Positions 30,694-38,806 of a stretch of DNA of 38,806 nt are shown here, in pieces; position 1 is the stretch's first letter; each line of letters opens with the position of its first letter. Below the pieces are notes generated by a model. The model did no database searches. It was not told where the DNA came from and saw only the letters and a list, made by a program, of their open reading frames with translations. The stretch is from an uncultured Candidatus Saccharibacteria bacterium (GTDB taxonomy: Bacteria; Patescibacteriota; Saccharimonadia; Saccharimonadales; Saccharimonadaceae), in NCBI GenBank assembly GCA_947367795.1, contig CANBER010000007.1:1-38806 (forward strand), read 5' to 3'. The position numbers and the translations under genes are program-made.

Positions 30694-32448
30694 ATGGTAG
30701 ATTCCGCCCAACTCACTCTTGACGACATCAGTCCAGCTATTAACAGCATCAGCTCAGTTGCTGATAATAACAATTCTAGCGCTAGCACTATTAACCCCAG
30801 CACTAATTACCCCGTTGAAGCCTTACGCTGCTCTCCGCATATTACAGAAGTTCTCAAAACGCACGGTATCAATGTTGTCGCCGACCTCCTGCCGCTCACC
30901 GATGTCGAGCTTCAGGAGCTCACTGGTCTTCGCCCAAGCAGCGTTAAAAAAATCTCTGAAGGACTACGTGCTTTAGTTGGTATCGAGCTTGGTCACTATC
31001 TCGCCAATTTATCCACCAAATATCCTCCCAATCCGGAAAATCCCGAGGATGCCGTCCTGTTGCAGCCGATTGACCAATTTAATCTCAGCCCGCGTACCAT
31101 GAACGCCTTATATAGCAACGAGATCAAGAACCTTTACGATTATTTGATGTGCGACTGCGTTGGTGACTTGCGCGGTTTTGGTTCAAAGAGTCGGGATGAA
31201 ATGGATCGACTCATAGACTCTATTAATATGAACCCGGAGGCCCATCTTATCTCTAAGCGCCCGGCCCAAAGTTTTTATGAATTTATCCAAAGTCAGTGCA
31301 CCGAGCGTGAGCGTGATCTTCTTGAACGCTACTTTGGGTTAATCGATGATCAGCCCTTGATCGGGCACGCCATGGCGGAACACTATGGCATCACATCCTC
31401 ACGCTTGCACCAGATTCTCCAAAAAGGCCTCCACAAAGTTATACGTGGTGTTGCCAGTCAACAGATTATTCCTGAAACTCTTCGGGACTTACGTCAGACT
31501 GTTGCTGCTGGTGGCCAACGCATTAATCAAATCGCCGAGCTTGATAGTTTTTATACCAATCTCGGGATTGTACGGCTGCTTTGTCGTATTGAACCCTTCA
31601 GCATCTATGGCAGGCACTTGAAGCATGCGTGGCTAATTCCGCGCGACAAGCAACGGGTTTATGACTGGGATTTTGTAGTAGCCAAAAACCTCATCCGCGA
31701 GTCTAATATACCGCTTCCGCTGAGCGAACTTGCCGAGAAAAGTGGGATTAGTGAGAAGATGCTTGCAGACCTGGATGGATTTGAAATTCTCGACGGCCAA
31801 ATCAGTACCCAGAAGATTTACCGTATGACGCGCGCTCAAGAATATATGTTGAAGGTGGGGCGGCCGGTCAAAGTTGCAGAGATTGCTGAGCTGGTTGATA
31901 TTCCCATCGAACAAGCTCGCAATCTACTACTCTATATGCCCGAAGCTGTCAATATTGGCCGTTCGGTTTATGCCCTCAAAGAGCAAGGATTTAGCAATGC
32001 TAGCACTGTTGAACTGGTTTATAAAATTATTGCTGACATTGATGATCCGGTGCCGCGCCAACAAATCTATGATTATGTGCAACATTATCGTCAAATTGGG
32101 AAATCCGCTGTCGACCTTGCGATCTATGATAACCCCGATCTCTTTATGGAATTTGCCAGTAATACCGTTGGTCTAGCTGACTGGGAATTTCGTAACTATC
32201 AGCCCGCCGAGAAAACCACTCGCCCAACATACGAAATCCCGGCCGAGACTGCCGTTTTGGAGATCATCAACAATGCGGACGAACCGCTTACTTCTGACCT
32301 CATCCGCGAACGCATCCGTGAGACCTATGGCGACCGCGCCTCATCCAAGGCACCTACGGTGATGGCTGCGCTTTCTGCCCTAGTCAAAGCACGTCAAATC
32401 CGCCAGCTCAAACTATCCCAAGCTGCGGTGTATATGAAGAAGGGGTAA
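30694..32448 (+). CDS. Alpha-CTD-like / sigma-region-4-like multi-HTH protein
   Basis: The 584-residue protein combines several nucleic-acid-binding parts: a polar N-terminal tail; two helix-hairpin-helix units resembling the RNA polymerase alpha C-terminal domain (about 42-95 and 126-177, the latter with GFGSKSRDEMDRL); a unit resembling sigma region 4 (about 196-250, TERERDLLERYFGL then YGITSSRLHQILQKGL); and three or four winged-helix-like segments (about 325-582). It contains no catalytic motif. The start codon directly abuts the ATPase stop with GGAGG upstream, so the two are a translational pair. Domain calls are by pattern; it may touch RNA polymerase or DNA. Confidence 0.75.
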   Translation: MVDSAQLTLDDISPAINSISSVADNNNSSASTINPSTNYPVEALRCSPHITEVLKTHGINVVADLLPLTDVELQELTGLRPSSVKKISEGLRALVGIELGHYLANLSTKYPPNPENPEDAVLLQPIDQFNLSPRTMNALYSNEIKNLYDYLMCDCVGDLRGFGSKSRDEMDRLIDSINMNPEAHLISKRPAQSFYEFIQSQCTERERDLLERYFGLIDDQPLIGHAMAEHYGITSSRLHQILQKGLHKVIRGVASQQIIPETLRDLRQTVAAGGQRINQIAELDSFYTNLGIVRLLCRIEPFSIYGRHLKHAWLIPRDKQRVYDWDFVVAKNLIRESNIPLPLSELAEKSGISEKMLADLDGFEILDGQISTQKIYRMTRAQEYMLKVGRPVKVAEIAELVDIPIEQARNLLLYMPEAVNIGRSVYALKEQGFSNASTVELVYKIIADIDDPVPRQQIYDYVQHYRQIGKSAVDLAIYDNPDLFMEFASNTVGLADWEFRNYQPAEKTTRPTYEIPAETAVLEIINNADEPLTSDLIRERIRETYGDRASSKAPTVMAALSALVKARQIRQLKLSQAAVYMKKG

Positions 32449-32501
32449 ACAGGTTTTCTTAGTAATTGCATTGTCGCTAGCCGGCCGAAATAAAAAGGAT
32501 A

Positions 32502-32510
32502 TGATATAAT
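32502..32510 (+). promoter_or_regulatory. Extended -10 promoter before hsdR
   Basis: TGA-TATAAT at 32502-32510, about 45 bases before the hsdR GTG; no -35 is visible. No terminator separates it from the upstream pair, so read-through is likely. Confidence 0.5.
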
Positions 32511-32554
32511 TATAATTGAAGTGTTATAACTAAAGTATTGCGGAGAAAGATAAC

Positions 32555-35098
32555 GTGTCCCAAAAGGAAGCAAAAGCACGCCTCAAGATAAACATGCTCC
32601 TTTCTGATGCTGGGTGGAGATTGCTTGATAGCGAAGATGGCCCAGCGAATGTAGACGTGGAAAACAAGGTAGATATTGAAAACCCCGGTGATGATTTCGA
32701 GAATATAAGGAGGGGCTTTATTGACTATCTTCTTCTAGATTCTAACCAAAAGCCAATTGCCGTTCTTGAAGCGAAGCGCGAAAGCATTCCGCCTCTTTCC
32801 GCCAAAGAGCAGGCTCGTGATTATGCCAACTCGATACATGTTCGCTATGTAATTCTCAGCAACGGTAATACTCATTACCTATGGGATATGCAATTCGGTA
32901 ACCCGGAGCCGATAAGCAGCTTTCCGTCACTAAGCTCCCTTGAAGATGAGAAGAAATGGATCCCAGATGTCGACGCCCTCGTCAATGAGGACGTCTCTCG
33001 TACTTATATTGCCGAATCGCAAATGCCGGAGATTAAGCTTCATCCAGATTACATTAACGAAAGTACTCGTAAAGAGTTTATCGACAGGAATAAGTTAAAA
33101 ATTCTTCGCAATTATCAAGTTCACGCTATTCAGGCTGTTCAGAAGGCGGCTAGTAATGGTAAGAAGCGCTTCTTATTGGAAATGGCCACTGGTACCGGTA
33201 AGACGCTGACCTGTGCTGCAATTATTAAGCTATTCCTGAAGACCGGAAATGCTGGGAGGGTCCTCTTTCTGGTTGATCGAATTGAGCTTGAGAACCAAGT
33301 AAAGAAGTCCTTTAACCAGTCTATCGGTAAGGATTACGTTGTAAAAGTCTGGAAAGAGGATCGTGATAATTGGAAGACGGCAGATATCGTAATAAGTACA
33401 GTCCAATCGCTTTTAGCAAGCGGTAGATATCGTGACTTTAGTCCAAATGATTTTGACTTGATTATTTCTGATGAGGCTCACCGGTCCATCGGTGGTAATG
33501 CTAGGGCTGTCTTTGAGTATTTTACTGGATACAAAATTGGGCTTACGGCTACTCCGAAGGATTTCCTCAAAAACACTGATCCGGGATCAAATTCCGAAAA
33601 AGAGTTTGAACGTCGGGAACTTCTAGATACTTACCGGACATTTGGCTGTGAGTCAGGGCAACCGACTTTTCGCTACGATCTCAAGGATGGCGTCAACGAT
33701 CCTGATGGGCCATTCTTGGTAAATCCTATCATCCTTGACGCAAGGACCAATATTACTTCTCAATTGTTAGCTGACGAGGGCTACGCCGTTCATCATGTTG
33801 TCGATGGTGAGGATATTGATGAGAATTTCGGTATACGAGATTTTGAAAAAACCTTCTTCAATGACGAGACTAATCGCGTCTTTTGTGAGACGTTTATGAA
33901 ATACGCCGCAAGAGACCCATTGTCTGGCGAAATTGGAAAAACAATTATTTTTACTGTGAGTCAGAGACATGCCGAAAAGATTGTACAAATGCTTAATCAA
34001 ATTGCTATGGAATTATTTCCGGGCAAATATAATTCTGATTTTGCCATCCAAATCACAAGCAATGTTCGTGATGCACAACAATTTTCTATTAATTTTTCCG
34101 AAAACAACCTACGTGGACATACGAGATGGCTGCCAGATTATGAAAGTAGCCGCACAAGGGTTGCTGTTACTGTGGGTATGATGACGACCGGATATGATTG
34201 TTCTGATTTATTGAATCTTGTATTCATGCGCCCAGTATTTAGTCCGTCTGACTTTATTCAAATGAAGGGCCGTGGTACTCGTCTTCATGTCTTCAAGTAT
34301 GTAGACTATACTGACGATGAAAAAGTCACTGAAGTCAAGAAGGAAAACTTTCGCATTATTGATTTCTTTGCAGTTTGTGAATACTTTGAAGAGAAGTATG
34401 ATTACGACGCCCCATTAGTAGTCCCTGCTAATAAGGCTCAAGGCATCATGATTGTTTCACCAGGGTCAACTTCAGATACGTCTTTGCCAGAAATAGCGAT
34501 TATGCGTGGGGTAGAACTTGGTGAGGACGACGAATTGCAGAACTTGGATAAGACGGTAATTGGTAAAGAAGGTATGCGTGTCGACCGAGAAATGTTTCGC
34601 AGTTTTCAGGAAGAAGTGCAGTCTAATACTGAGTTTGTGAAACTTTATGAGGAGTTTCGTGACAAAGCGATTGAGTACTTCAAAACCTATATTCTGAATC
34701 AGCCAAATTTCTACATGACACCAGAAAAGATACGTAAGGCTTTGGGTCTGGATCGGCGTCTGGATCTTGGCGAAATTCTTGATAAAATTATGTTGGATAA
34801 AGAACCGCCCACAAGAGACCAATATATCCAGCAGAAATTTGATGAGTTTATCGCCGATAAAAAGCTATCTGACGAACTGGTTGGAGATATGTATAATGAC
34901 GCCTTTGAACTGTTTGACGCTTACATTACAAATCGGAGGATTGCTGAAGCAATTGATGAAAAGAACTTTAGTTTATTAGCCGGATTTGGATCTTTGACGA
35001 TGAAACAATTAATTCATCTAGGAGGGGAACGAATAAACCAGATTACAGAATATATCCGAGATTACATTAACGTAGAAAAATTAAGAGTAAAGGACTAG
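32555..35098 (+). CDS. hsdR: Type I restriction enzyme, R subunit (EcoEI-like)
   Basis: HsdR cuts unmethylated DNA after ATP-driven translocation. The 847-residue protein has an N-terminal nuclease with Asp57, Glu72 and Lys74 (FIDYLLLD then VLEAKRE), superfamily 2 helicase motifs TGTGKT (212-217), SDEAHRS (305-311), LTATP and KGRGTRL, and a C-terminal EcoEI-type domain. The start is a GTG with GGAGAAAG 11 bases before it; no better ATG is in frame. It heads hsdR-hsdM-hsdS with a four-base gap to hsdM. Confidence 0.96.
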   Translation: MSQKEAKARLKINMLLSDAGWRLLDSEDGPANVDVENKVDIENPGDDFENIRRGFIDYLLLDSNQKPIAVLEAKRESIPPLSAKEQARDYANSIHVRYVILSNGNTHYLWDMQFGNPEPISSFPSLSSLEDEKKWIPDVDALVNEDVSRTYIAESQMPEIKLHPDYINESTRKEFIDRNKLKILRNYQVHAIQAVQKAASNGKKRFLLEMATGTGKTLTCAAIIKLFLKTGNAGRVLFLVDRIELENQVKKSFNQSIGKDYVVKVWKEDRDNWKTADIVISTVQSLLASGRYRDFSPNDFDLIISDEAHRSIGGNARAVFEYFTGYKIGLTATPKDFLKNTDPGSNSEKEFERRELLDTYRTFGCESGQPTFRYDLKDGVNDPDGPFLVNPIILDARTNITSQLLADEGYAVHHVVDGEDIDENFGIRDFEKTFFNDETNRVFCETFMKYAARDPLSGEIGKTIIFTVSQRHAEKIVQMLNQIAMELFPGKYNSDFAIQITSNVRDAQQFSINFSENNLRGHTRWLPDYESSRTRVAVTVGMMTTGYDCSDLLNLVFMRPVFSPSDFIQMKGRGTRLHVFKYVDYTDDEKVTEVKKENFRIIDFFAVCEYFEEKYDYDAPLVVPANKAQGIMIVSPGSTSDTSLPEIAIMRGVELGEDDELQNLDKTVIGKEGMRVDREMFRSFQEEVQSNTEFVKLYEEFRDKAIEYFKTYILNQPNFYMTPEKIRKALGLDRRLDLGEILDKIMLDKEPPTRDQYIQQKFDEFIADKKLSDELVGDMYNDAFELFDAYITNRRIAEAIDEKNFSLLAGFGSLTMKQLIHLGGERINQITEYIRDYINVEKLRVKD

Positions 35099-35102
35099 TT
35101 AA

Positions 35103-36551
35103 ATGGATTACACCCACTTCAAACAAATTATCGATAATTCCCGAGACATACTGATGGGCAAACTGCCCAGTCCAATTGCGCAGGTAGATGCGATCTCGTA
35201 TGCACTGATTTATAAGTTTATGTCGGATACTGACGATGACTCGGCGGCATTAGGTGGCAAACGCACCTACTTTTCTGGGGAATATGAGAAATACGGCTGG
35301 CACAACCTTATGAGCCCGACAATTACTGGCGCCGATCGAGTAATTCTCTATCGTAACGCTCTTGAAAATATGAATCGCAACCCGAACATTCCTCCACTTT
35401 TCCGCGAAATTTTTAATGGTGCGACTCTCGGCTTTACCGATTCGAACACACTCAATCTCTTTCTTCGCGAAATAGATAAGATTAAGCAAAGCTCTGGAGA
35501 CTCCATAGGCGATGCCTATGAATATCTGCTCTCGACGATGGGTTCACAGGGCAAACTTGGACAATTTCGCACGCCGCGTCATATCATTGATATGATGGTG
35601 GAGTTAATCGATCCAGATAAATCAGATAAAATCCTAGATCCTGCCTGCGGCACGGCCGGATTTTTAATCTCTGCATACAACTGGATCAAGAAGAAGCACA
35701 TTGAAAAAGAGCGGCTAAGCAGTGAAGATATAGAAAAAATTCATCGTAACTTCTATGGTTTTGATATCGAGCCAAACATGACCCGCATTGCTCGAGTGAA
35801 TTTATTCCTTCATGGATTTAAATCCCCGCACATTATCGAGCATGATACGCTTAGCTCTGAAGATTATTGGGATGATCGATATGATGTAATTATTGCGAAT
35901 CCGCCCTTTATGACGCCAAAAGGTGGTATTACTCCGCATAAAAAGTTCGGTATTACCTCAAATCGTGCGGAATTACTCTTTGTCGACTATATCGCTTCAC
36001 ATCTAAAGCCGAATGGTCGCGCAGCAGTGATTGTTCCTGACGGTGTTCTTTTTGGCAGCAGTGTTGCTCACAAGACGCTCCGGAAAGAAATCGTCGAAAA
36101 TAAGAAACTTCAAGCCGTAATCTCGATGCCCTCAGGTGTCTTTAAACCATATGCTGGAGTTTCTACAGCCATCCTGGTCTTCACAAACTCAAATAATGAG
36201 AAGACCGACAAAGTCTGGTTCTATGATATGAAGACAGACGGCTATAGTTTAGATGATAAACGTTCTAAACTTAAAACAAGTGACATATCTGACATTATTG
36301 CGAGGTTCAAAAATCTCGAGGAAGAGAAAGATCGGAAACGTAATGAACAGTCATTCTTCATTGATAAGGAAGAAATTGTAAAGAATGACTACGATCTCAC
36401 AATTAATAAATATAAAGAAGTTGAGTATGAGAAAATTGAATATCCGCCAACTTCTGAAATTATCGCCGAAATTAAGAGATTGGACCGAGAGGCTTCAGAA
36501 AATTTGGCCGAACTTGAAAAATTATTAAATGAAACAAATTCGGATTTGTAG
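35103..36551 (+). CDS. hsdM: Type I modification methyltransferase, M subunit
   Basis: HsdM methylates adenine at N6 in both half-sites chosen by HsdS. The 482-residue protein has the N-terminal helical domain, SAM motif DPACGTAGFL (179-188) and catalytic NPPF (266-269) with the TPKGG loop. Its last codons (TNSDL-stop) lie within the direct repeat that starts at 36535. It begins four bases after hsdR and ends two bases before hsdS, so the three are one operon. Confidence 0.97.
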   Translation: MDYTHFKQIIDNSRDILMGKLPSPIAQVDAISYALIYKFMSDTDDDSAALGGKRTYFSGEYEKYGWHNLMSPTITGADRVILYRNALENMNRNPNIPPLFREIFNGATLGFTDSNTLNLFLREIDKIKQSSGDSIGDAYEYLLSTMGSQGKLGQFRTPRHIIDMMVELIDPDKSDKILDPACGTAGFLISAYNWIKKKHIEKERLSSEDIEKIHRNFYGFDIEPNMTRIARVNLFLHGFKSPHIIEHDTLSSEDYWDDRYDVIIANPPFMTPKGGITPHKKFGITSNRAELLFVDYIASHLKPNGRAAVIVPDGVLFGSSVAHKTLRKEIVENKKLQAVISMPSGVFKPYAGVSTAILVFTNSNNEKTDKVWFYDMKTDGYSLDDKRSKLKTSDISDIIARFKNLEEEKDRKRNEQSFFIDKEEIVKNDYDLTINKYKEVEYEKIEYPPTSEIIAEIKRLDREASENLAELEKLLNETNSDL

Positions 36552-36611
36552 GTATGAAAGTTAAGTTCACAGATCTAGTTAATTTTACGGGAAGAGCTTG
36601 TAGACCTTTCG
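36535..36611 (+). repeat. Direct repeat, copy 1 (hsdM end / hsdS start)
   Basis: These 77 bases recur exactly at 38730-38806. The repeat begins with CAAAT-TCGG-ATTTG, a five-base inverted repeat around a four-base centre, and covers the last hsdM codons and the first 19 hsdS codons. The bases before it differ (GAAA here, AATT in copy 2). Confidence 0.95.
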
Positions 36612-37708
36612 GTGGGCAAAAATACTACATTAGCACGGGCTGCGTTCACGACGATCATATTGCTGACAACGAGGTTGAGATTATTGATTACGAAAATAAG
36701 CCGTCTAGGGCTAACCTCGAGGTGATGGATGGTGATATCATATTTGCAAAAATGCAGGGCACAAAAAAGACGCTCGTAATTAATGATGAGTTAGCAAATC
36801 ATATCTATTCGACCGGTTTTTGTGCGATTTGCCCTAAAAATAATACCATAACACATGACTGTCTGTATTATTTGATATCAAGTAAACTCTTTCTGGATGC
36901 TAAGGATAAAAATTGTTCTGGCGCAACACAGAAAGCTATAACTAAAGCAGGTCTAAGTCGAATTGAACTAAGTATCCCAAGTATTAAAGATCAGGAAAAG
37001 ATTAGTGTTGCCCTGAAAAAGTTAGATGCTATCATATGGCTTAGAAATCGTCAACTGCAGCAACTCGATACTCTCGTCAAAGCCCGATTTGTCGAGATGT
37101 TCGGATTGCCTGGAACCGACCCATTTGGATATGGAAAAACCAAACTCGGAAGTTGCTGTGAGATAAATCCTAGGAAAGCCGACGACAAGAGATTGGTTAA
37201 TAATATTAAAGTTTCTTTTGTGCCCATGCCTTCTGTTTCCGAAAATGGCGAAATAGATGCGTCGGATATACGTACCTATAATGAGGTAAAGAAAGGTTTT
37301 ACTTATTTCGCGGAAAATGATGTACTGTTCGCTAAGATTACTCCGTGTATGGAGAATGGTAAGGGTGCAGTAGCTAAAGGCCTAATAAACGGCGTAGGTT
37401 TTGGGTCTACTGAATTTCATGTTTTGCGCCCAATTGACAACCTAAGTAATCCGCGCTGGATCTACACAGTAACATCATTTAAAACCTTCAGAAAAGATGC
37501 GGAATCCAATATGACTGGCAGTGCTGGACAAAGAAGAACGCCAGCATCGTTCCTAGAGAATTACGAGATATCAATTCCTCCAATCGAACTTCAAGACCAA
37601 TTCGCCAACTTTGTTTCTCAAGTCGACAAATCAAAATTTGCCATTCAAAAATCTCTCGAAAAAACTCAGCTCCTTTTTGATAGCCTAATGCAGGAGTATT
37701 TTGGTTAA
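36554..37708 (+). CDS. hsdS: Type I specificity subunit
   Basis: HsdS recognises the bipartite DNA target. The 384-residue protein has the usual two halves: a first target-recognition domain (about 1-140), a conserved helical spacer (about 145-187, EKISVALKKLDAIIWLRNRQ), a second target-recognition domain (about 195-340, with PRKADDKR and TGSAGQRRTP) and a C-terminal helix (about 348-384, ending FDSLMQEYFG). The 5' end lies inside the 77-base direct repeat. The recombinase follows 50 bases downstream. Confidence 0.94.
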   Translation: MKVKFTDLVNFTGRACRPFGGQKYYISTGCVHDDHIADNEVEIIDYENKPSRANLEVMDGDIIFAKMQGTKKTLVINDELANHIYSTGFCAICPKNNTITHDCLYYLISSKLFLDAKDKNCSGATQKAITKAGLSRIELSIPSIKDQEKISVALKKLDAIIWLRNRQLQQLDTLVKARFVEMFGLPGTDPFGYGKTKLGSCCEINPRKADDKRLVNNIKVSFVPMPSVSENGEIDASDIRTYNEVKKGFTYFAENDVLFAKITPCMENGKGAVAKGLINGVGFGSTEFHVLRPIDNLSNPRWIYTVTSFKTFRKDAESNMTGSAGQRRTPASFLENYEISIPPIELQDQFANFVSQVDKSKFAIQKSLEKTQLLFDSLMQEYFG

Positions 37709-37714
37709 GAATCT

Positions 37715-37754
37715 AATCCTTTCTTCAGTGGAGGTATTAACCTAAGAAAGGATT
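37715..37754 (+). promoter_or_regulatory. Hairpin that sequesters the recombinase ribosome site
   Basis: AATCCTTTCTT (37715-37725) pairs perfectly with AAGAAAGGATT (37744-37754). The AAAGGA before the recombinase ATG (37759) is inside the right arm, so translation should be reduced while the hairpin stands. There is no T run, so termination is less likely. Confidence 0.6.
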
Positions 37755-37758
37755 CCGC

Positions 37759-38727
37759 ATGGAAGAAGCCATCAAGGGCATTTTGGTGGATATGGACGAA
37801 TATCTCACCGCCAATCAATCGCAAAAATTACAGCGCGTGCTCGTTTCGCGCCTCATCAGGCGTACCGAAACCGAAAAGAGCATCCCAAATGCTCAGTATT
37901 TAACAATGTTTTTGAATGCCAAAAAGATCGAAGGTTGTTCTGAACGCACTCTAGCATATTATAAAACCACAATTGAAAGGTTGCTTGAATCGGTTCATGA
38001 ATCGATTCGCAAGGTTACGACAAATGACATTCGGGAATACCTTGCCGATTATCAAAGTTGGAATAATTGCAGTAAGACGACGATCGATAATGTCCGCCGC
38101 AATATCTCAAGCTTTTTTACTTGGCTTGAGGAGGAAGACTATATCATCAAGAGCCCTATGCGTCGCATTCATAAAATCAAAGTTACTCAAGTTGTTAAGG
38201 AAATTATTTCTGATGAAGAAATCGAGAAGATGCGTGACGAGTGCAAGAGTTTGCGCGATCTGGCGATTATTGATCTGCTTTATTCGACAGGAATACGGAT
38301 TGGCGAATTAGTGCAATTGAATGTTGACGATATTAATTTTGAAGAACGTGAATGCATTGTCTTCGGTAAGGGGAGTAAAGAGCGTCGAGTTTATTTTGAT
38401 GCAAAGACTAAAATTCACCTGCAAGGTTATATCAATAATCGTGTCGACAAGAATCCGGCGCTCTTTGTCACATTGCACGCACCGTATGCGCGCTTAAAAA
38501 TCTCTGGTATTGAAATTCGTTTGCGTCGTCTGGGGCGTGAGCTTGGGATTAGTAAAGTCCACCCTCACAAATTTCGTCGCACTATGGCGACACGCGCAAT
38601 TGACAAGGGGATGCCGATTGAGCAAGTCCAAAAGTTACTTGGCCACTCACAAATTGACACCACAATGCATTATGCCATCGTAAACCAGACCAATGTAAAA
38701 GTTTCTCATCGCAAATTCATTGCCTAA
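37759..38727 (+). CDS. Tyrosine recombinase (integrase) next to hsdS
   Basis: The 322-residue protein has an N-terminal core-binding SAM-like domain (about 45-135) and a catalytic domain with Arg180 (STGIRIGEL), Lys207 in GKGSKERR, His270-x-x-Arg273 (HKFRR), His296 (LGHSQ) and nucleophile Tyr305 (MHYA). The set is complete. It is of the XerC/D or phage-integrase type; recombinases of this kind next to hsdS genes invert or exchange specificity segments in other bacteria. Its ribosome site is sequestered by the preceding hairpin, and the direct repeat begins two bases after its stop. Confidence 0.92.
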   Translation: MEEAIKGILVDMDEYLTANQSQKLQRVLVSRLIRRTETEKSIPNAQYLTMFLNAKKIEGCSERTLAYYKTTIERLLESVHESIRKVTTNDIREYLADYQSWNNCSKTTIDNVRRNISSFFTWLEEEDYIIKSPMRRIHKIKVTQVVKEIISDEEIEKMRDECKSLRDLAIIDLLYSTGIRIGELVQLNVDDINFEERECIVFGKGSKERRVYFDAKTKIHLQGYINNRVDKNPALFVTLHAPYARLKISGIEIRLRRLGRELGISKVHPHKFRRTMATRAIDKGMPIEQVQKLLGHSQIDTTMHYAIVNQTNVKVSHRKFIA

Positions 38728-38729
38728 TT

Positions 38730-38806
38730 CAAATTCGGATTTGTAGGTATGAAAGTTAAGTTCACAGATCTAGTTAATTTTACGGGAAGAGCTTGTAGAC
38801 CTTTCG
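38730..38806 (+). repeat. Direct repeat, copy 2, reaching the window end
   Basis: The last 77 bases of the window equal 36535-36611 base for base, in the same orientation, including the CAAAT-TCGG-ATTTG palindrome. It begins two bases after the recombinase stop. Confidence 0.95.
38749..38806 (+). CDS. Start of a second hsdS-like gene (partial)
   Basis: Within repeat copy 2 the hsdS ATG and first 19 codons are repeated exactly and run off the window. It is either the start of a second hsdS with the same 5' end and possibly another recognition domain, or a junction belonging to an excised circular form of 36535-38729. The window cannot decide. Confidence 0.6.
   Translation, partial: MKVKFTDLVNFTGRACRPF

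Noticed and set aside
1-38806. The window as a complete circular element
   Set aside because: The last 77 bases match an internal site (36535), not the window start.
1-38806. CRISPR array
   Set aside because: No regularly spaced short direct repeats; the only exact long direct repeat has two copies 2.2 kb apart.

Overview
The window looks like a chromosomal contig from a small-genome bacterium of the Candidate Phyla Radiation, most likely Candidatus Saccharibacteria (TM7). This is inferred from the mix of reduced glycolysis genes, VanZ-like, SPFH and LPG-synthase-TM membrane proteins, many unrecognised short genes, and mostly leaderless transcription of housekeeping genes. TGA is used as a normal stop (for example pyk, pgk, xseA's upstream neighbour), so the genetic code is standard and the TGA-recoding CPR lineages are excluded. 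The lineage call is an inference without a search.

Layout. Positions 1-2345 are a decayed edge: the C-terminal remnant of a surface-protein domain cut off at a tRNA-Arg(TCT) gene, a small gene, a VanZ-like gene, and an IS481-like element with an internal deletion. Positions 2338-8930 hold a peptidase S51, two small unknown genes, tRNA-Glu(TTC), an SPFH/stomatin protein, a membrane-anchored unknown, then pyk, pgk and rplY (bL25). Positions 8945-15480 hold a class I fructose-bisphosphate aldolase fused to a PfkB-like domain that has lost its catalytic signature, rpmA (bL27), a TRM11-like methyltransferase carrying an in-frame palindromic insertion, and three stand-alone accessory genes. Positions 15564-20834 are a dense plus-strand block: LPG-synthase-like membrane protein, xseA, xseB, an anchored Pro/Thr-rich protein, a sensor-less histidine kinase, a receiver-only response regulator and recO. 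Positions 20880-28939 alternate rarA, ppa, an ABC exporter and glyS with four more accessory genes.

Positions 29020-38806 form one plus-strand defence-type island: a MutL/MORC-like GHKL ATPase, a protein combining RNA-polymerase alpha-CTD-like and sigma region 4-like domains with several HTH segments, a complete type I restriction-modification system (hsdR, hsdM, hsdS), and a tyrosine recombinase. The recombinase is followed by an exact second copy of the hsdM/hsdS junction, running off the window end. The repeat begins exactly at a small palindrome (CAAAT-TCGG-ATTTG), which makes this a strong candidate for a phase-variable or expandable specificity locus.

Expression style divides in two. 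About ten housekeeping genes have a -10 hexamer only 6-9 nt before the start codon and no useful Shine-Dalgarno, as expected of leaderless mRNAs. Seven unrecognised accessory genes plus the MORC operon instead have near-consensus TTGACW-N17-TANAAT promoters; six of these also have strong AGGAGG-type ribosome sites, and the seven accessory genes have their own terminators. No gene-free stretch exceeds 300 bases; the longest (11606-11893, 8886-9103, 23235-23476) hold the promoters, leaders and terminators listed. No CRISPR array, rRNA or other tRNA was seen.
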